A DNA stretch of 64,000 bases from contig VXBP01000332.1 of NCBI GenBank assembly GCA_013400115.1, forward strand, positions 171,095 through 235,094, given 5' to 3'. Made by a program: the position numbers and the translations under genes. This stretch comes from Rhinopomastus cyanomelas. Its lineage: Eukaryota; Chordata; Aves; Bucerotiformes; Rhinopomastidae. Shown here piece after piece: positions 50,401 to 63,285 of this stretch (the stretch's first letter is position 1; each line of letters begins with the position of its first letter). Under the pieces are notes generated by a model that was given only the letters and a program-made list of their open reading frames with translations, was not told the origin of the DNA and searched no databases.

Positions 50401-53400
50401 AGTTTGCGCATCAAACCCCAAAGGCTATTAAATGTGATATGTTAAGAATCAATTTGTAGCTAAATTAAAGTAAAGGGATGTGAATCCTAGGACAGATTTT
50501 AATAAAGCAGGAAATGTGACATATAGAGAGGCATTTTAAATACAATTAGATAGATGTAAAGATTTAAAAAAAAATACTAATATATTATTGAGCTTAAAAA
50601 AACCCCATTGATTCACAGCCTATTGCTTGGAAAACTGTCGCAGTTCTCCACAGCAAAGAGATCAAGCAAGAAGGGGTGCTGAAATGCTGCTTCCAAAACT
50701 ATGTTTTGGACTCTAGAGCAGATCAATAAAATTGCTGATAGCTTATAAGCCTCTGAGACAAGTCAACAAATGCAATGCAAGGAAAGAGGACTAAAGAGCT
50801 GTCTTTGTACAAAAAAATTCGTTTCTAATAGGACATCCTGCTGAGGTTTATCTAAGTTCATTAAGCTTGAAGACTGAGATCTGCTAATTCCACATGAAAA
50901 GTGCCAGACATTTGCAACACCAAATCAAACATGATGCAGTACTTAAGCTTGTTAAGAAGTTGGAGCTAACACTAAAACCTGCTTAAACAGGCTGTGGGGA
51001 CACAACGCTGTGTCAGTGGTACCATTCTCGCCCTTTTGGCAAGCCAAAAGAAGGCTCTGTGCAGTTCTTGTGACGCTTTTTGCCCTCTGGAAAATAAATG
51101 TTGGGAAAAGAACATGTTTCTCCAGTATGTTGCTTCTGTTGTCTCCCAAGGGGTCTCAAATGAACTCGGAATAAGGCCCAACATATATAATTGCAAGGGC
51201 AGGAGTGCAGAAACACTGACAGCCTCACTGTACCGGCATTGATTTTGCTATCATTTATTTCTACAGTTTCTTTCTCTTAAGTAGTTTATAGGCCAGAGCC
51301 CTCGAAACAGGATGTGCCTTAAACTTGTATGTCTCTGTGCTCTGAAAGTTAATAGTTGTTTATTATTCAAAGTAGGCTACTGAAATAAGATCTCATAAAA
51401 ATGAAATCACGGTTCATTTCCATAGCTGAAAATGGAGCTCTTCACTTAATGCAGCTGGAAGAGGCAAAGACAAAGAGAAGTTTATTGTAGACTGGTGGTT
51501 CTCCTTAGAGCTAGCTGAGGCATGAATGGAAACTCCAGAAAGCCCCTCGCTTCATACTTCACTGGTTATCACAGATCGTAATATTCCAGAGGGGATAGCT
51601 GAAAGCTCTGTGCTGTGGGCTGGCCATAATATCTAGTAAATGATTGTCTCTCATAACTTCAGATTAGCTATTCCTGCCTTTTTTTATACTGTCAAATGCA
51701 ATTAACTATTAACCACTGCATGGTCCACCAATATTTGATTATTTTGAACTGGAGGCAAGCCATCTGTAGGCATGTACCAGTGTGAATGTATAAATACACA
51801 TTAAAGGAACTGAGTTCTTTAGAATGTTCCTGAGCCATGTAGACTAAATAATACGGAAACTGCTGATAGTGAGGGTGTCTGTTCACTCAGCCCCTCGTAC
51901 GTGTGCTTGATGGCATCACCTTTACTTGTACAACCACACATTAATTCTATTACAAAGCATCATTTAAGTTTCAGGAATTAGCAGCAATTCCATCCCTTGT
52001 TACCTTTGAAGCGACTCAAATGCCTTTCACAAGAAGAAATAGTTAAATTCCTTGTGAGGCTTTCTGTGGTGATCAGTTCTGCAATATTTGAACGCTTCAT
52101 GAACATAAATTAATTTACTTCCCCCTTAGCAGTTGCTGTTGGAACACATCCCAACCTTTACTGCTCTGACTTCCTAGTATAGTGAAATTTTTGCTTTGCC
52201 CTGTAATCTACCCTAGAATAATATATTTGAGCGTGGAATAATGAGGACACTAGTCTGTAACTGAGGACGTGGCATATGTGGTTCAGTCAGCGCTACCAGC
52301 TGTGAGAAACCTGAGCATCCCCAGTTACAGCAGAATCTTCTCAGAATTTAGCAGCTCCAATGGAAGAGGTAGTGATGGAGCATGTGCAAACTGTGATTTT
52401 TCACAGCCAAATGTAGATAACAAGAAGAGCAAAAGGCAAAGCCCTAGCACAGGGAACCTCTTCAGATCTTTCAGACTCAGCCTTCAAATTGTGGAAGTGC
52501 TAGAACAATTCCCAGAGAAAATGCAGAATGTTTATTGATGGGCTAAACAACTTGGTTTCTGTTGACCTCGCTCTCAGAAGCAGCTAAACAGTTTGGGCTG
52601 AAATTTTCACTAGAATTTGAGCCCAAAACAGACACCACATGCAAAAGACAACAGAAATAGCCAAACTCTAACAGCATTTAGCTGTCTGTGAAGGCAAGCT
52701 GATAAAGCCGAAGCATTAGGCAATTCTGCCTTCGCACCCTGTGCGTACGCACAGATGTCAGTCTCATTACACATAACACCGTGCACGTGTTCCAAACCTG
52801 GGTGTCCCATGGGGGTGCAAATGTGCTTGTGCAAATACACATGAAGAACCTATGTTTTGTCATGTTCAAGACTGTAACCTATAGGTAGTCACTGTGTGTC
52901 ATTCAGGATCAGTTATGCAAGCACACAAGCCCGCTGCTCATGAGAGACTGGGAGACAACTCTACCTCTTGCTATGGTAAGAACAGAACTGTCAGGATTAT
53001 AATCTTATTAAAGGAGAATCTGTTCAGAAATCATGTCCTACTTTTGTTAAGTGCAGCACTGGTAGGTTACATGGTTTGCTTATGGTTTTAAATGCTAGTT
53101 CTGTACCTGGCTTGTAAAAATTATTTAGGGAATATTAAATACTACTGTTACTAGAACTCTCTTCATTGGGCACATAAATCCATATATACGTATATATATC
53201 TTTTTAAAAGTAGCTTGTGTTTCTCATCTGTAAAGAAGTTATTGCTGTCTTATGCAGAGAGCCAAGTGTAATCGCCACGAGAGGTAGGCAGTTCAGCAGC
53301 AGCCTCAGCAGGAAAGCTGACTGCCAGGTGTGTGAGGTGTAAGGGTATCTGTGCGATGGTTGTATGCGCCAGGGCCTGATTTGCATTGAAACTCTTCTGG

Positions 53401-56400
53401 GCTGCAGGGGAAAGAACTGAGGAGAGGAGAGGCAGGCACCTACCCCACCACCCCTTCCCTGCCTGCTGTAAAGTTTTGGGTTTCACAGAAGAAACACCAA
53501 TACAGTGGGAAGCTAAATAATTAAAGCCTGGTATTACGAGCCAAAGTCATTTCTTGTTATTGGAAGGGGTTTGGGGGGTTTTTGTGCTTAACAGACAAAG
53601 CTAATTTTTGAAAGACTGTGTAAATTCATACCTAAGAGAAAACATAATCTCTTCTAGCATTTGCAAAACTTGTATTACCCTGGGAAAAAAAAAAAAATAG
53701 AACCAAAAATACCCGACACCACTGAGCACATGGGCTTATCTGCAACTTAATACTGTTATTGTAAGGGTTTGTATAGCTCACTTCCTGCCTTCAGGCTTAC
53801 ACAACTGGATATTTAAATCACAAAGACAATGAAGAAATGGGGCAAAATGCTCTTGATATTAAAAAATATTCTGGTCGCTTTAGTACCCTAATTCCCCAGG
53901 AAGCGAGGTGCAGAATTAATGAGTAAACACAAGGTCACTCCTGGAATCACTAAACAAACTACAGGCAAATTGAAGCAGCCGGCAGGCAGGTCCAGGGTTT
54001 ATCTGCTGTCCCACTACGCTGTGAAAAACGGCTGGCCACCATTAGCATGGCAGCCACTGCCACTTGCTGCTGCTACCAGTGTGTCACTGTTTCCATTGTT
54101 AACTGGGTCTTTGGCAGGGGTTAATATCTTGCCTGGATCAAATTGCATCAGGGAGAAACCTGGCACACAGGTGAGGCCGCATGGTCCTCTGCTGCTCCTT
54201 CCATTTCTTAACCAACAACACCAAGCTGTGCCAGTCAGGACTGAGAAATACCCTTTTCTTCTTCTTCTTTACTTTCAGGCTTCTAACCAGAAACAAAAGT
54301 GTGTTTTGGGTTTTTTTTTCACTGTAAACCCCCTAAATACAATTCAATCAGTCCATTGAATCCTTTGGTTGCCATTGGCTAGTATTGATGGGGCTATTTT
54401 TATCATGGAGGTCTTTGTCTGAGTGGGCATGTCTCAGCTTACTCTTTCCTGATCTACCACCTTGGAGCACTGGGAGAAGCCAAGTGAACCCAGACTGGAG
54501 TGCCATTAGACCCTGTTTTTTATTCTGACTTGTCTTCGGGACGAGACTTCCCGTTCTGTCCAAAGGACTTTTTTAACTGCCTTGCTCTGACGGCACAGCC
54601 AGCTCAAGGCAGATGCAAAAATGCTTTGGCAGAGCTTAGTGAGTGGCTAGAACCTTCGGTACATGCTGCGTTGGGTACAAATGCCAAAATACAATTGTGC
54701 CTCGCGTGACTTCTGCCATGGTTTTTGCCCTGCTGGGGTCAGAAGAGGTCTCAGAGTATTCCATTACAGCAGTAGTGAGCACACCTCTCTAGAAGTACTG
54801 ACCCATTTTGCAGCTACAAAAAGAATAAATGGAGCTGAGAGAGAAAAACTGGCTTAGGCAGCGAGTGGAGCGCTCTCCCAGTTACCCCAGTACACACAGC
54901 TGTAACGGGGATGAGACCCAGCACAGCAATTTGTGAGCAGGACGGAGACGCCCCGTTCCTGCATCCCACGCTGCAGCAGGCTGCAGGTGATGCCCAGGGA
55001 GAGAGGCACGTGCCACACTGTGGGCAGGTAGGCATAAATGCCAGACAGCAACTGCCTAGGATCCAGACTGGCCATGTCAGCTCTTCCTCTCTCCTTGCTC
55101 ATCTGCTTGGCGGTGGGGTCTCCTCACCCTGTGCTGGGACTCAGGCTGCAAGGGAAGAAAGGAGGACAAGTCGTAGTAATGACCAAATATCCACTTGTTG
55201 AGCAACTTGAATGAAATTCAACCTAGATTATTTGTTGGAGTTCTAAACCTGTTTTACATTACTGATGAAAAAAATGTGCTTGTGTGTGGATGAATGTAAC
55301 TCATTCATGGATTTATGTGCCCAAAGGTCAGGGAGTGAAGGACTCTGCAATAGCTTTGATGCTTACATTCTTCCATTCATATCTCTGATGAAGTTTAAGT
55401 GTAAAACTCACGGAATTTGCCATTAACTGCACCTCTGAGGAAGCTGCTGAATGCACTTATGTGAGTCCAGATAAGCAGGAACTTCGGCTTATACAAACTA
55501 GTCACACGTCCCCTTGCTTTTGATAAAGCAGAAGGAGGACATGAGGGTTGTATGTGTGCTGAAATAACAGCGTCAGTGAAGTAATGCCTTTTTTGGACAT
55601 TTTCCACTTTGCATTTGGAAGTCAGGAGGATCTGGAAAACCACAGTTTTTTTGAAATGTGGTGGGAAATGATTAAATAAGAATGCTGCTGTCGGTGTCTT
55701 GAGTGCAAATCTTACAGGGTCTGGAAATCGCCAGTGAGCTTTGGAGAGAATTTTACCCTTAATAAGGACGAAACCCTTTTTGTAGTTAAGGAGAAAACAC
55801 CAAGCAGATACTTCATTTAAAAAATGTTATAGTGAGCAAGTGAAAAATTAGGTCATTCATGCAAATATCCCATTCACCAGCAATTTTTGTTAATAACCAG
55901 ATTATAGCTACTACATCTACCCTACGGCAGAGTGGTATTGACTCCAAGTAGAAGACTCCTGAAGTAAAACTGACGTAGTTACACACCCCTTGCGGAAGCG
56001 TTTGTGAATGAATAAATGCAGGTGTTAGGTCGCTAAGGTGGAGCCTTCAGTGAGTTAAGCACCGAACAGAGAGCACAAATATCTTTACTTCTGTGAAACA
56101 GACAAATAAAGAAATAGACCAACAAGGAAAGTTCAGCCGTAGTGACTAGGCAGACACATCAACCGGAGTTGTCAGTACGCGCTGGTATGCATCCTTCTTC
56201 TCTGGAGAGACAAAACATTGGCTTGGACAGCACTGAGAGCATCGTTCTACGAGCATTTTTGGCAGCGTTGCTGCCGCACTTATTTTGCAATGTATTATTT
56301 TTATTACACCAAGTCCCATCATAATAAATAGGATCCTGGACTCCTTAGATGATAGAGGGATTTGGCATGAAATGTTCTAATGTCTTAGGGAAAAATATGT

Positions 56401-59400
56401 GAGATGTTACATGGCAACATAGTTCATAGCAATAAAAGTATGACTAGCGGTACATCTTGTGTTACGAGAGCGTTGTCGTCCTAGTGATGTGAAGAGCAGA
56501 TCTACCCCATTTTACTTTATTAAGCGTAACTCTTTTATTATATAAAGCCCTTAGGAGCGAACAGGATGCTTGCCCCGCTGATATTAATGGGATCCTTTGC
56601 AATAAAAAGAGTACTTGGGAATATTTGCAAAGCAGAAGGCGTCTGAGTGTTGCTGGCCTATGCGATAGCTGCCTTACTGAGGGAGTATGTCCCCACTTCT
56701 GTCAGAAAACCAAATGAAAACACAAATAGAAGGGAAAAAAATAAATGAACAAATAAGGTGAAGGTATTGCTCCACAAGAACATTCAAAATGAAGAAATAT
56801 CTCCCAAACAGCCTGTTCTTCTCTTTAGGAGAGAAGATAAAAGTTTTAGAATAAAAGTGCTGCTTATTCCTGTACAAGGCACCCACACAGGGAGCTGCTT
56901 TGGCTTCCTTATTCTGCAAACAATCCCGATAGCAAAAGCTGTGCCAGCCGGCTGGCTCGCAGAGGAGGGGGAGGAGATCTTCCCTGCATTAGGGGCCTTT
57001 TGTTGGTCTGATATGGCTATATTCCCCGCCACACGGGTGTTCAGCAGGGTTTCTGCGATAAAATAGAAATCCAAATACCCCTTTCTGCAGACTTGAAAGT
57101 TTGTTCTGATTCGAGCAGAATTTGTGTACTTACCAGACAATTGAATGGTCTAGTTTAACACTTGGCCTTTGCTGCGCTCGTTCTAAAACACGGGGCGGGG
57201 GAGAGCAAAGGGGATTATACTGTAGGAAACAGAGAGGCAAAAGTGCACGTTCAGAGCACACTGCATATGACTAAAATATCTCCAAATCCTCACCACAGAA
57301 GCGTCTCAAACCCTCGCCATCTCTAAGTAAGGCCTTTGTTGACACGAGTGTCTCACTTGTTACCGAATGCTCCGGGTTTATTAGCTTTGGAGTTTAACAG
57401 AAGGGGGGGGAAAAAAGGCAAAGGGCTCGCAAAGTCTGCAGCAGAGCCCCTTCCCGAACTCGTTTCTGTCCTTCAAACCCAACAGAAGTGACAAACTGGA
57501 AGCCTTCTGGAATTTTTTGTTGAAAGTTCGGATAATTGCATGCCTATAATTTAATGCTAATGATGCCGGCTGTTTGGTTCAGCCTCTTTCTCTTGGTAGA
57601 ACAAATCCACTCGGTTGATTTGTGGATTCGAATGTGGAAAAAGGAGTCATGAATTTTGCCTGATTTACGAGGAAATTAGGAAAGTAGCCAATTTGGCATA
57701 AAATTGTGCAGGGAAGAAAAATGGTCTATCAGCAATGAAAGAAATAGTGGAAAGTTTTTGGAAGAGTTCCCATTCTTGAAATAATTTTCCCTAGAACTGT
57801 ACATCTTTATTAAGACTTACACTGCTGCACAATACTGCATCCTCAGACATAATCATTGTACTTTTAATCATTTCTGCTTTACGCCTGTTCAGATACACAG
57901 GCTGGAACACGCTGGTTTAGGAGTGGTAGATACAGAGCAACATCTTCGTTACTCACTCTAAACCCGTATTTCATTATTTGATTTTAAAAGGTCAGCACAC
58001 TTCTGATTTGAATGAGGTGAAAAAATATTTGAGAGCTTCTGGATGCTGAGATTTTTGTCTGGCTCACCGAAACACTGCTGGAAAGTACTGGCAAAGTTTT
58101 CCTCCAGCCTCTGGATGGATCTGTGTGGACAGACCTCAGTGTGCCAGCAAGGTGATACAACCTGGGATGTACCTGTGAAAGCATCTCGAATTCTTATTTG
58201 CAAGTTCTCATGCACTTTCAGCAAAATAAATATCTGATGCTGGTTAAGTTTTTCTGTGTCTTCTGCTGCTCCACATTGCAGATCCACGTCCCAGCGCCTA
58301 CAGCGTATTATGTTACAGCCAACCAACTAACTTCCTCTTAAACACGTTACTTCTACTCTGTTGCTTGTGATATTGATGGCTATTTTGACCTCTGCAGTTC
58401 TCTAATTACTGAAGCCTTAAAATAGTACATGTCAGGTAAAATACTCTCTTTTTGAAGTTCCTTTTTCCTCGCATGCCTGAGCTGAAAGACCATATAAACC
58501 AAGATTATTCAAACACTTGGACCACTGCACAGAATGTCAAGGGAAATTTTGTTAGCAAGAACAAGTGACTGTTTTGTTCCACTTTTACTTTGGAGGTGCT
58601 TTTCACTCAGCAGAAGAGAGTGACTATGCCGACGTGTTGCCACGCTGTTGCAGACATCGTTTTAAGCCTTCCCCTCGCTAAACTCCAGAAATCGACGTTT
58701 GTGGAACTGTTTTGTTTTTCCATATTCCTTCATTTCAGGCTTGTGAAACGTCGTCAAACAAGGCATTGTTTGAGAGCTGGCGACCAGCTCCCCCAGTTTC
58801 ATGAAGCGGCACATTCGCTGTATCATCAGAGGTCATGTTTAGCTATTGTACCTCTTTGTCTGGTCCGGTTAGAAAAGCGCACAAGCACTCCAGTACTATC
58901 AGTTATGCTTGGAGGAACATAAGAAGGACGAGGGGGAGGGGAGGCAACACAAACTCAGAAATAGCCCGTTTCTTTGCTTGGAGGGAGCACAGCCGCTAAC
59001 GGCCGGGTCCAGCCTGCCTGGAGATTGGGTATGGCAGAATTACAATTGATAGGCAGCATGAGAAAACCCAGGCCACGGAAATATGCCCTCCCAAAGATTT
59101 CTTAAAAGTGGCATCCTTATTGAATTTGTCTTCCTCAAAATTAATTCTACATTGTGGCCTAGTTCCTTTTTATTTCTGAACCTATTATGGGCCACATCTG
59201 TGGCAGTCTATATCAGCTATTCTGAAACCAGCTGCTGCTGAGATTCTTTCACTTAAGCTGAAATTAAGAACAGGTTTGTGGGCTCCCTACCTGCTGTGAA
59301 GCCGTGATGTAGTTTATAAAATTACATATGGGTGAGAAAATCTGACTGCCGGGGCTGGAAAAGTTGGTACTATATACAGCATTTAGCGTGAACCTAAAAT

Positions 59401-60761
59401 AACCACATACGCTGGGGCTGCGCTTACTCTGCAGTATTAACTTTTCCTGCTCTCCCTCAGAGTCATTGTGAAAGCGATGTTGAAAAACTCCAAGTCGGAA
59501 AACGTGGGTTTGAGAGGATCAAAGCATAGAAATCAAAATCAGGCTACATCATGGCAACTGTGTTGATGGTAGGGGCAAATACGAAAGACATTAGAGTTAA
59601 AAATGTTGGTCCTTCAAGAAAGGTCTCTGGATTCTTTCTGCCATAAGGAACAGCTCATTGCGTGTCATAAGTGAGATGATGGCGATGAACACCGATCATC
59701 TTTTATCACTAAAGCAATTCTGTTCATGGCAAGGGGACAACTCGAGCGAGTAGCAGGCAAAGAGGGCAGGAGCACATCCCAACATCCCGTGCAATTTGTC
59801 ACCAGATGGGCCCTAGTCACTTATTGCGGTTACATGTTAATAGATTCTTCAGCTCCCAAAACTTGTGCAGCTCTCCACAGGGAAAACTATTTTGATACGA
59901 ATTGTCTAGATTTATGCTTGGCTAAATTAGCAGGGCACAAGAGCTTGACCTCGGTCCGTGCAGACCCAGAGTACAGCGGTCTGCAAAACTCATGGTGTGT
60001 TTTCATCGTACAAACTTTGGGAGCAGCCGGACACCACACAGCTACTGGGACACCATTAAATGAGAAAGATTGCCGTGGTGCACATGAGTATTTTATCCCA
60101 GAGCACGGCTGGGCATTGACCGAAGTCATTTTGTTTCAGAGTGAAATGTTTGCCGCTCACACAAACCCCAAATGCACACCAGTGTTAGACTGGCCCATTG
60201 CGATCGGAGTCAGAAATACTAGTCTCTTGTTAACAAGCATCGCTGGAGATGTTCTGGCACAGTGACCTGCAGAGGTAAATGGGGGTCAGAGCCGCCTGAG
60301 CTTTCCAGTTTGTGACTTCTGCACATGCTCTCGGTATTTCCAAGTGTACCAAGGAAAAGGTCTGCTTTAGAATGTGAAGGCTAGGACAAGTTTATTTGTT
60401 GTCAGCCTTTGTGTGCTCTTTTTCTCTGACAAAGCACACTTTGAAAGCAAAATCTCTGGTTTAGATTAAAACATATATATGGCTTTACTGGCAGAACTGG
60501 AGATCTAACTCCGAAGCTAAGGGCTGTGCTTAGAAAGGGTTGTCAAGAAACAGATACAATGAAAGACCCCAAGGAAAACGCTAGTCCAAACCTGGAGATG
60601 GAGAAACAGATTCCTTAAAAAGCCCAAGCGCCTGAAGACATCCTGGATTAGCATTTTTTAGACACATTGTCTGCGTTTCAGATAGCTTTGTAGCAATGAA
60701 AGCTATTCATCAGCTCGAAACCAGAGTGACTCTGGGTGCTCATACAGCAAAAGCTACAGCA

Positions 60762-60845
60762 ACGCACGTCTCGCTGAATGCCCTCGCGTGCGTGGCGTGG
60801 ACGGACACGCAGACACACCGACACGCGCATGAGTGTGTCCCGCAT
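60762..60845. other. Local CpG-dense cluster
   Basis: Thirteen CpG dinucleotides in about 84 bases (for example CCTCGCGTGCGTGGCGTGG and CGACACGCGCATG), flanked on both sides by CpG-poor AT-rich DNA. It is too short for a standard CpG island. It may be a small unmethylated regulatory element or an old GC-rich repeat. Confidence 0.55.
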
Positions 60846-61164
60846 GTAACCCAAACTTGGCTTGTCTGCCCGCCGTGAAGTATTTATATGTGCTCTCAGC
60901 TTTGCTTTTAGAGAGACAGCCTTTTCCCCTTGCTCTTCGGTGTTTCTCAGGGACCTTTCCTTATCTAAACTTCCACCAATCATTCCTAAGGCTAAGCTAT
61001 GCAAAGAAGTACTTGCACAGATTTTCATCAAAATGCCATTTTCCTTAACTTGAGAAAGCCCGGTCCCGGACGCTGAACAAATAATTTATTAGGCCACAGC
61101 AAAAGTAAATAAATGTTTTCCTGCTCCAAGTATTTCATTAGCCAGAATTATTATACATGCAAGT

Positions 61165-61174
61165 CTATAAATAG
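61165..61174. promoter_or_regulatory. Perfect MEF2 consensus site
   Basis: CTATAAATAG fits the MEF2 consensus (CTA, four A/T, TAG) exactly. It lies in a repeat-free AT-rich block (61080-61340) with several TAAT words. The function is inferred from the motif alone. Confidence 0.35.
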
Positions 61175-62429
61175 CAAAACACGTATTGAGCCATTAATAT
61201 CGCTGACATTCTCCTACCAAATCCTGTAATTTAAAGAGTCTGAAATGGGAGGGCCTCTCCTGGAAGATTTCTGGCAAAGATAAAATGAGTAAACAGTGTC
61301 TGCAAACAGATTAATCACCCATGGTAATGGTAACGACTTGAAAATTAAGAAGATCTTCTGTACCTGGATTTTCAAACGACATTGACGCCGTGACGCAAAT
61401 CCCTTCTGTGTATCTCTTCAATCTGTAAATTCTTACACAGACACTGGTCCAGTTTTGCTTTTAAACCCCGGAAGTGCTGGACTCAGCAGAAGAAATGTGA
61501 GAAAATCTCCTATTTAAAATTACATGGACAGAGCAATGCTGCTAGTGACTTTCCGTGAAATTAATATACCGCTTGATTGTTTTTAAAGTCTCTGCATCTT
61601 CTGAATTTTTAATTGCCTTTCCATTAAAGCGGAATGCCCCTCTCTTTCTAAGCTTGAGATGGGTTCTCCGCTCCTTTCACCCCCGGAGCCTCAGAGTCCT
61701 ACTTTTTTTTTATGGGAACAAAGAGTGCAAGGCTGGGCCCTGCGGAAGCAAATATGGAAAATATTAAGCATTTTAAGCACTACTCTGTCAAGAGAGAGTA
61801 AGCACCATGTTGTGTATTCTCACGCTTTACTGTCTAAGGAAGAGATCTACTCAGACTATGAGAGAAAAGGAATAGGTTGTAAAAATCACATTTCTAGGTG
61901 GAGGAGTTGGATGTCTCATGCACCTTTCATTGCTCTGACTTGTCAATTTTTGCCATATGGAAATTATTAGCTGAGAACTGTAGTTCCAAACACTGACCGG
62001 GAACGCTGATTTATAATGGATTTCTTACTCTTTGTGTAAAGAAATGCTAAACTACCACATAAACTGTGATCAGCGAATCTACACTCTTGCCTGGTAGGCA
62101 TGTGCCTGGGGTGAATTTTTCAAGCTCAGAGACTTCTTCTCTGGTCCACTCTCACGTCAATGGTGATCTCAGAATTCCCACAAAATGCTGCAAGTCTGAA
62201 GGAACTGGGAGCACAATTTGGCCTGCGACTGAGAAAGTGTGCGGGCAAGGTGCTGGTGCATAAAGGAACAACCCCCAGCCCTTCCAGATGCATTATTTAC
62301 TCTTGAAGGCATTTAAAACCACGAAGGATGGGCACAGTGCATTTTTTGAAGCGCGTCCTCTCACCGTCCCGAGCAGCTGCTCTGCACACCCGATCATTTA
62401 TTTTTTTTCTTTCCCGTGAATTAGAATCA

Positions 62430-62600
62430 AATTTGATTGTCCCAAATACATCCCACTCAGGCATTCATGCTGAAAGCAGCAACAATTGTCAATGACCTTT
62501 AACACGCCTGCTATTCAAATTAGTGCAGATCATTAATCACACATAGCTTACATTTTATGATTCGTGTATCCGTCATTACCAACTTTCCCTCTCGCTCACT
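62430..62600. promoter_or_regulatory. Candidate conserved non-coding element
   Basis: A dense group of factor-like words: a SOX head-to-head palindrome ACAATTGT (62482-62489), an extended nuclear-receptor half site TGACCTTT (62493-62500, AAAGGTCA on the other strand), and ATTAATCA and TTTATGATTC homeodomain words. It lies about 0.9 kb from the CpG island. No alignment was available, so conservation is a guess. Confidence 0.35.
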
Positions 62601-62756
62601 ATCTCCCCCCGCCCCCTCCCCTTTCCTTTATTCCTGCAGTTCTCTGGTAATAAGCACTGGGAAGGGCAGGATTTAAAGCCCCCAGCCCCCCAACCCAATT
62701 TTGTTTCCTCCTCTTCTCCCAACAGAGGAGCCGGGGGAGCTGGGGGGGCAGCCCCT

Positions 62757-62842
62757 GGTGGATGAGTGGGTGGGTGAGTAGGTAGATGGAGGGAGGGATG
62801 GATGGATGGATGGATGGGTGAGTGGGTGGATGGATGGGTGCA
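62757..62842 (+). repeat. GGAT/GGGT tetranucleotide repeat
   Basis: Degenerate TGGG/TGAG/TAGG units followed by five clean GGAT units and a second mixed group (GAGTGGGTGGATGGATGGG). It is purine-rich with strong G bias on the plus strand. Confidence 0.88.
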
Positions 62843-63124
62843 TAAGTGGAGGTTCTGCCCTGGGGCGTCGAGGTAGCACCAGCCCTCCGTTAAAAGTCCT
62901 CGGTGTCAATTCTACGTCATCGCACATTACGAGACAAAGAAGGGGTGGGGGGGAAGCCTCCAGTCGCTCCCTGGATCCTGGTACCGAGCCTGAGGCCAGT
63001 ACATTGGGTTTTTCAGCCATGGGCTTAAACACGCTCCCCTCGCCCACAGCAGAGGGATTCTTCAGGATTATACCAAGCGGCACGACCACCACGCAGGAAA
63101 ACCAGAATTGAACTTTTCAGGCGC

Positions 63125-63285
63125 AGGAGCAGCGATTGGTTGGTTGGGGTTGTTTGGCTTTCTTGCTTTTGGGATTGTTCTTTGTTTTGGGGCTTTTTTG
63201 GTTGGATGGATGTGTTTTGGGGTGTGGTTTTTTGGGTTTTTTTTGGCTGGTTGGGGTTTTTTTGTTGTTAATTTTTTTTTACAAA
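63125..63285 (+). repeat. G/T-only low-complexity tract
   Basis: About 150 bases made almost entirely of G and T on the plus strand (A/C on the minus), including several runs of TTTTTGG and GGGG, and an inverted CCAAT box (GATTGG, 63134-63139) at its left end. Frames across it give spurious Phe/Gly/Leu-rich or Pro/Lys/Thr-rich products. The strong strand asymmetry directly beside a CpG island is notable. Confidence 0.8.

Larger units (their letters stand above)
47433..62756. other. Repeat-poor, AT-leaning non-coding DNA before a CpG island
   Basis: In 15.3 kb I find no CR1 fragment or other interspersed element, in contrast to about one per 1-2 kb between 24 and 39 kb. It has long AT-rich stretches with TAAT/ATTA words (49620-50580, 51240-52260, 55780-56600, 57500-57860, 61080-61340, 62430-62600), POU octamers at 49107, 50216 (reverse), 53379 (reverse) and 55859, and an AT palindrome at about 53180-53200. 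No exon is recognised. A 179-codon plus-strand frame at 59726-60265 has no recognisable domain. The overall look is that of a regulatory landscape near a developmental gene, which is inference. Confidence 0.45.
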
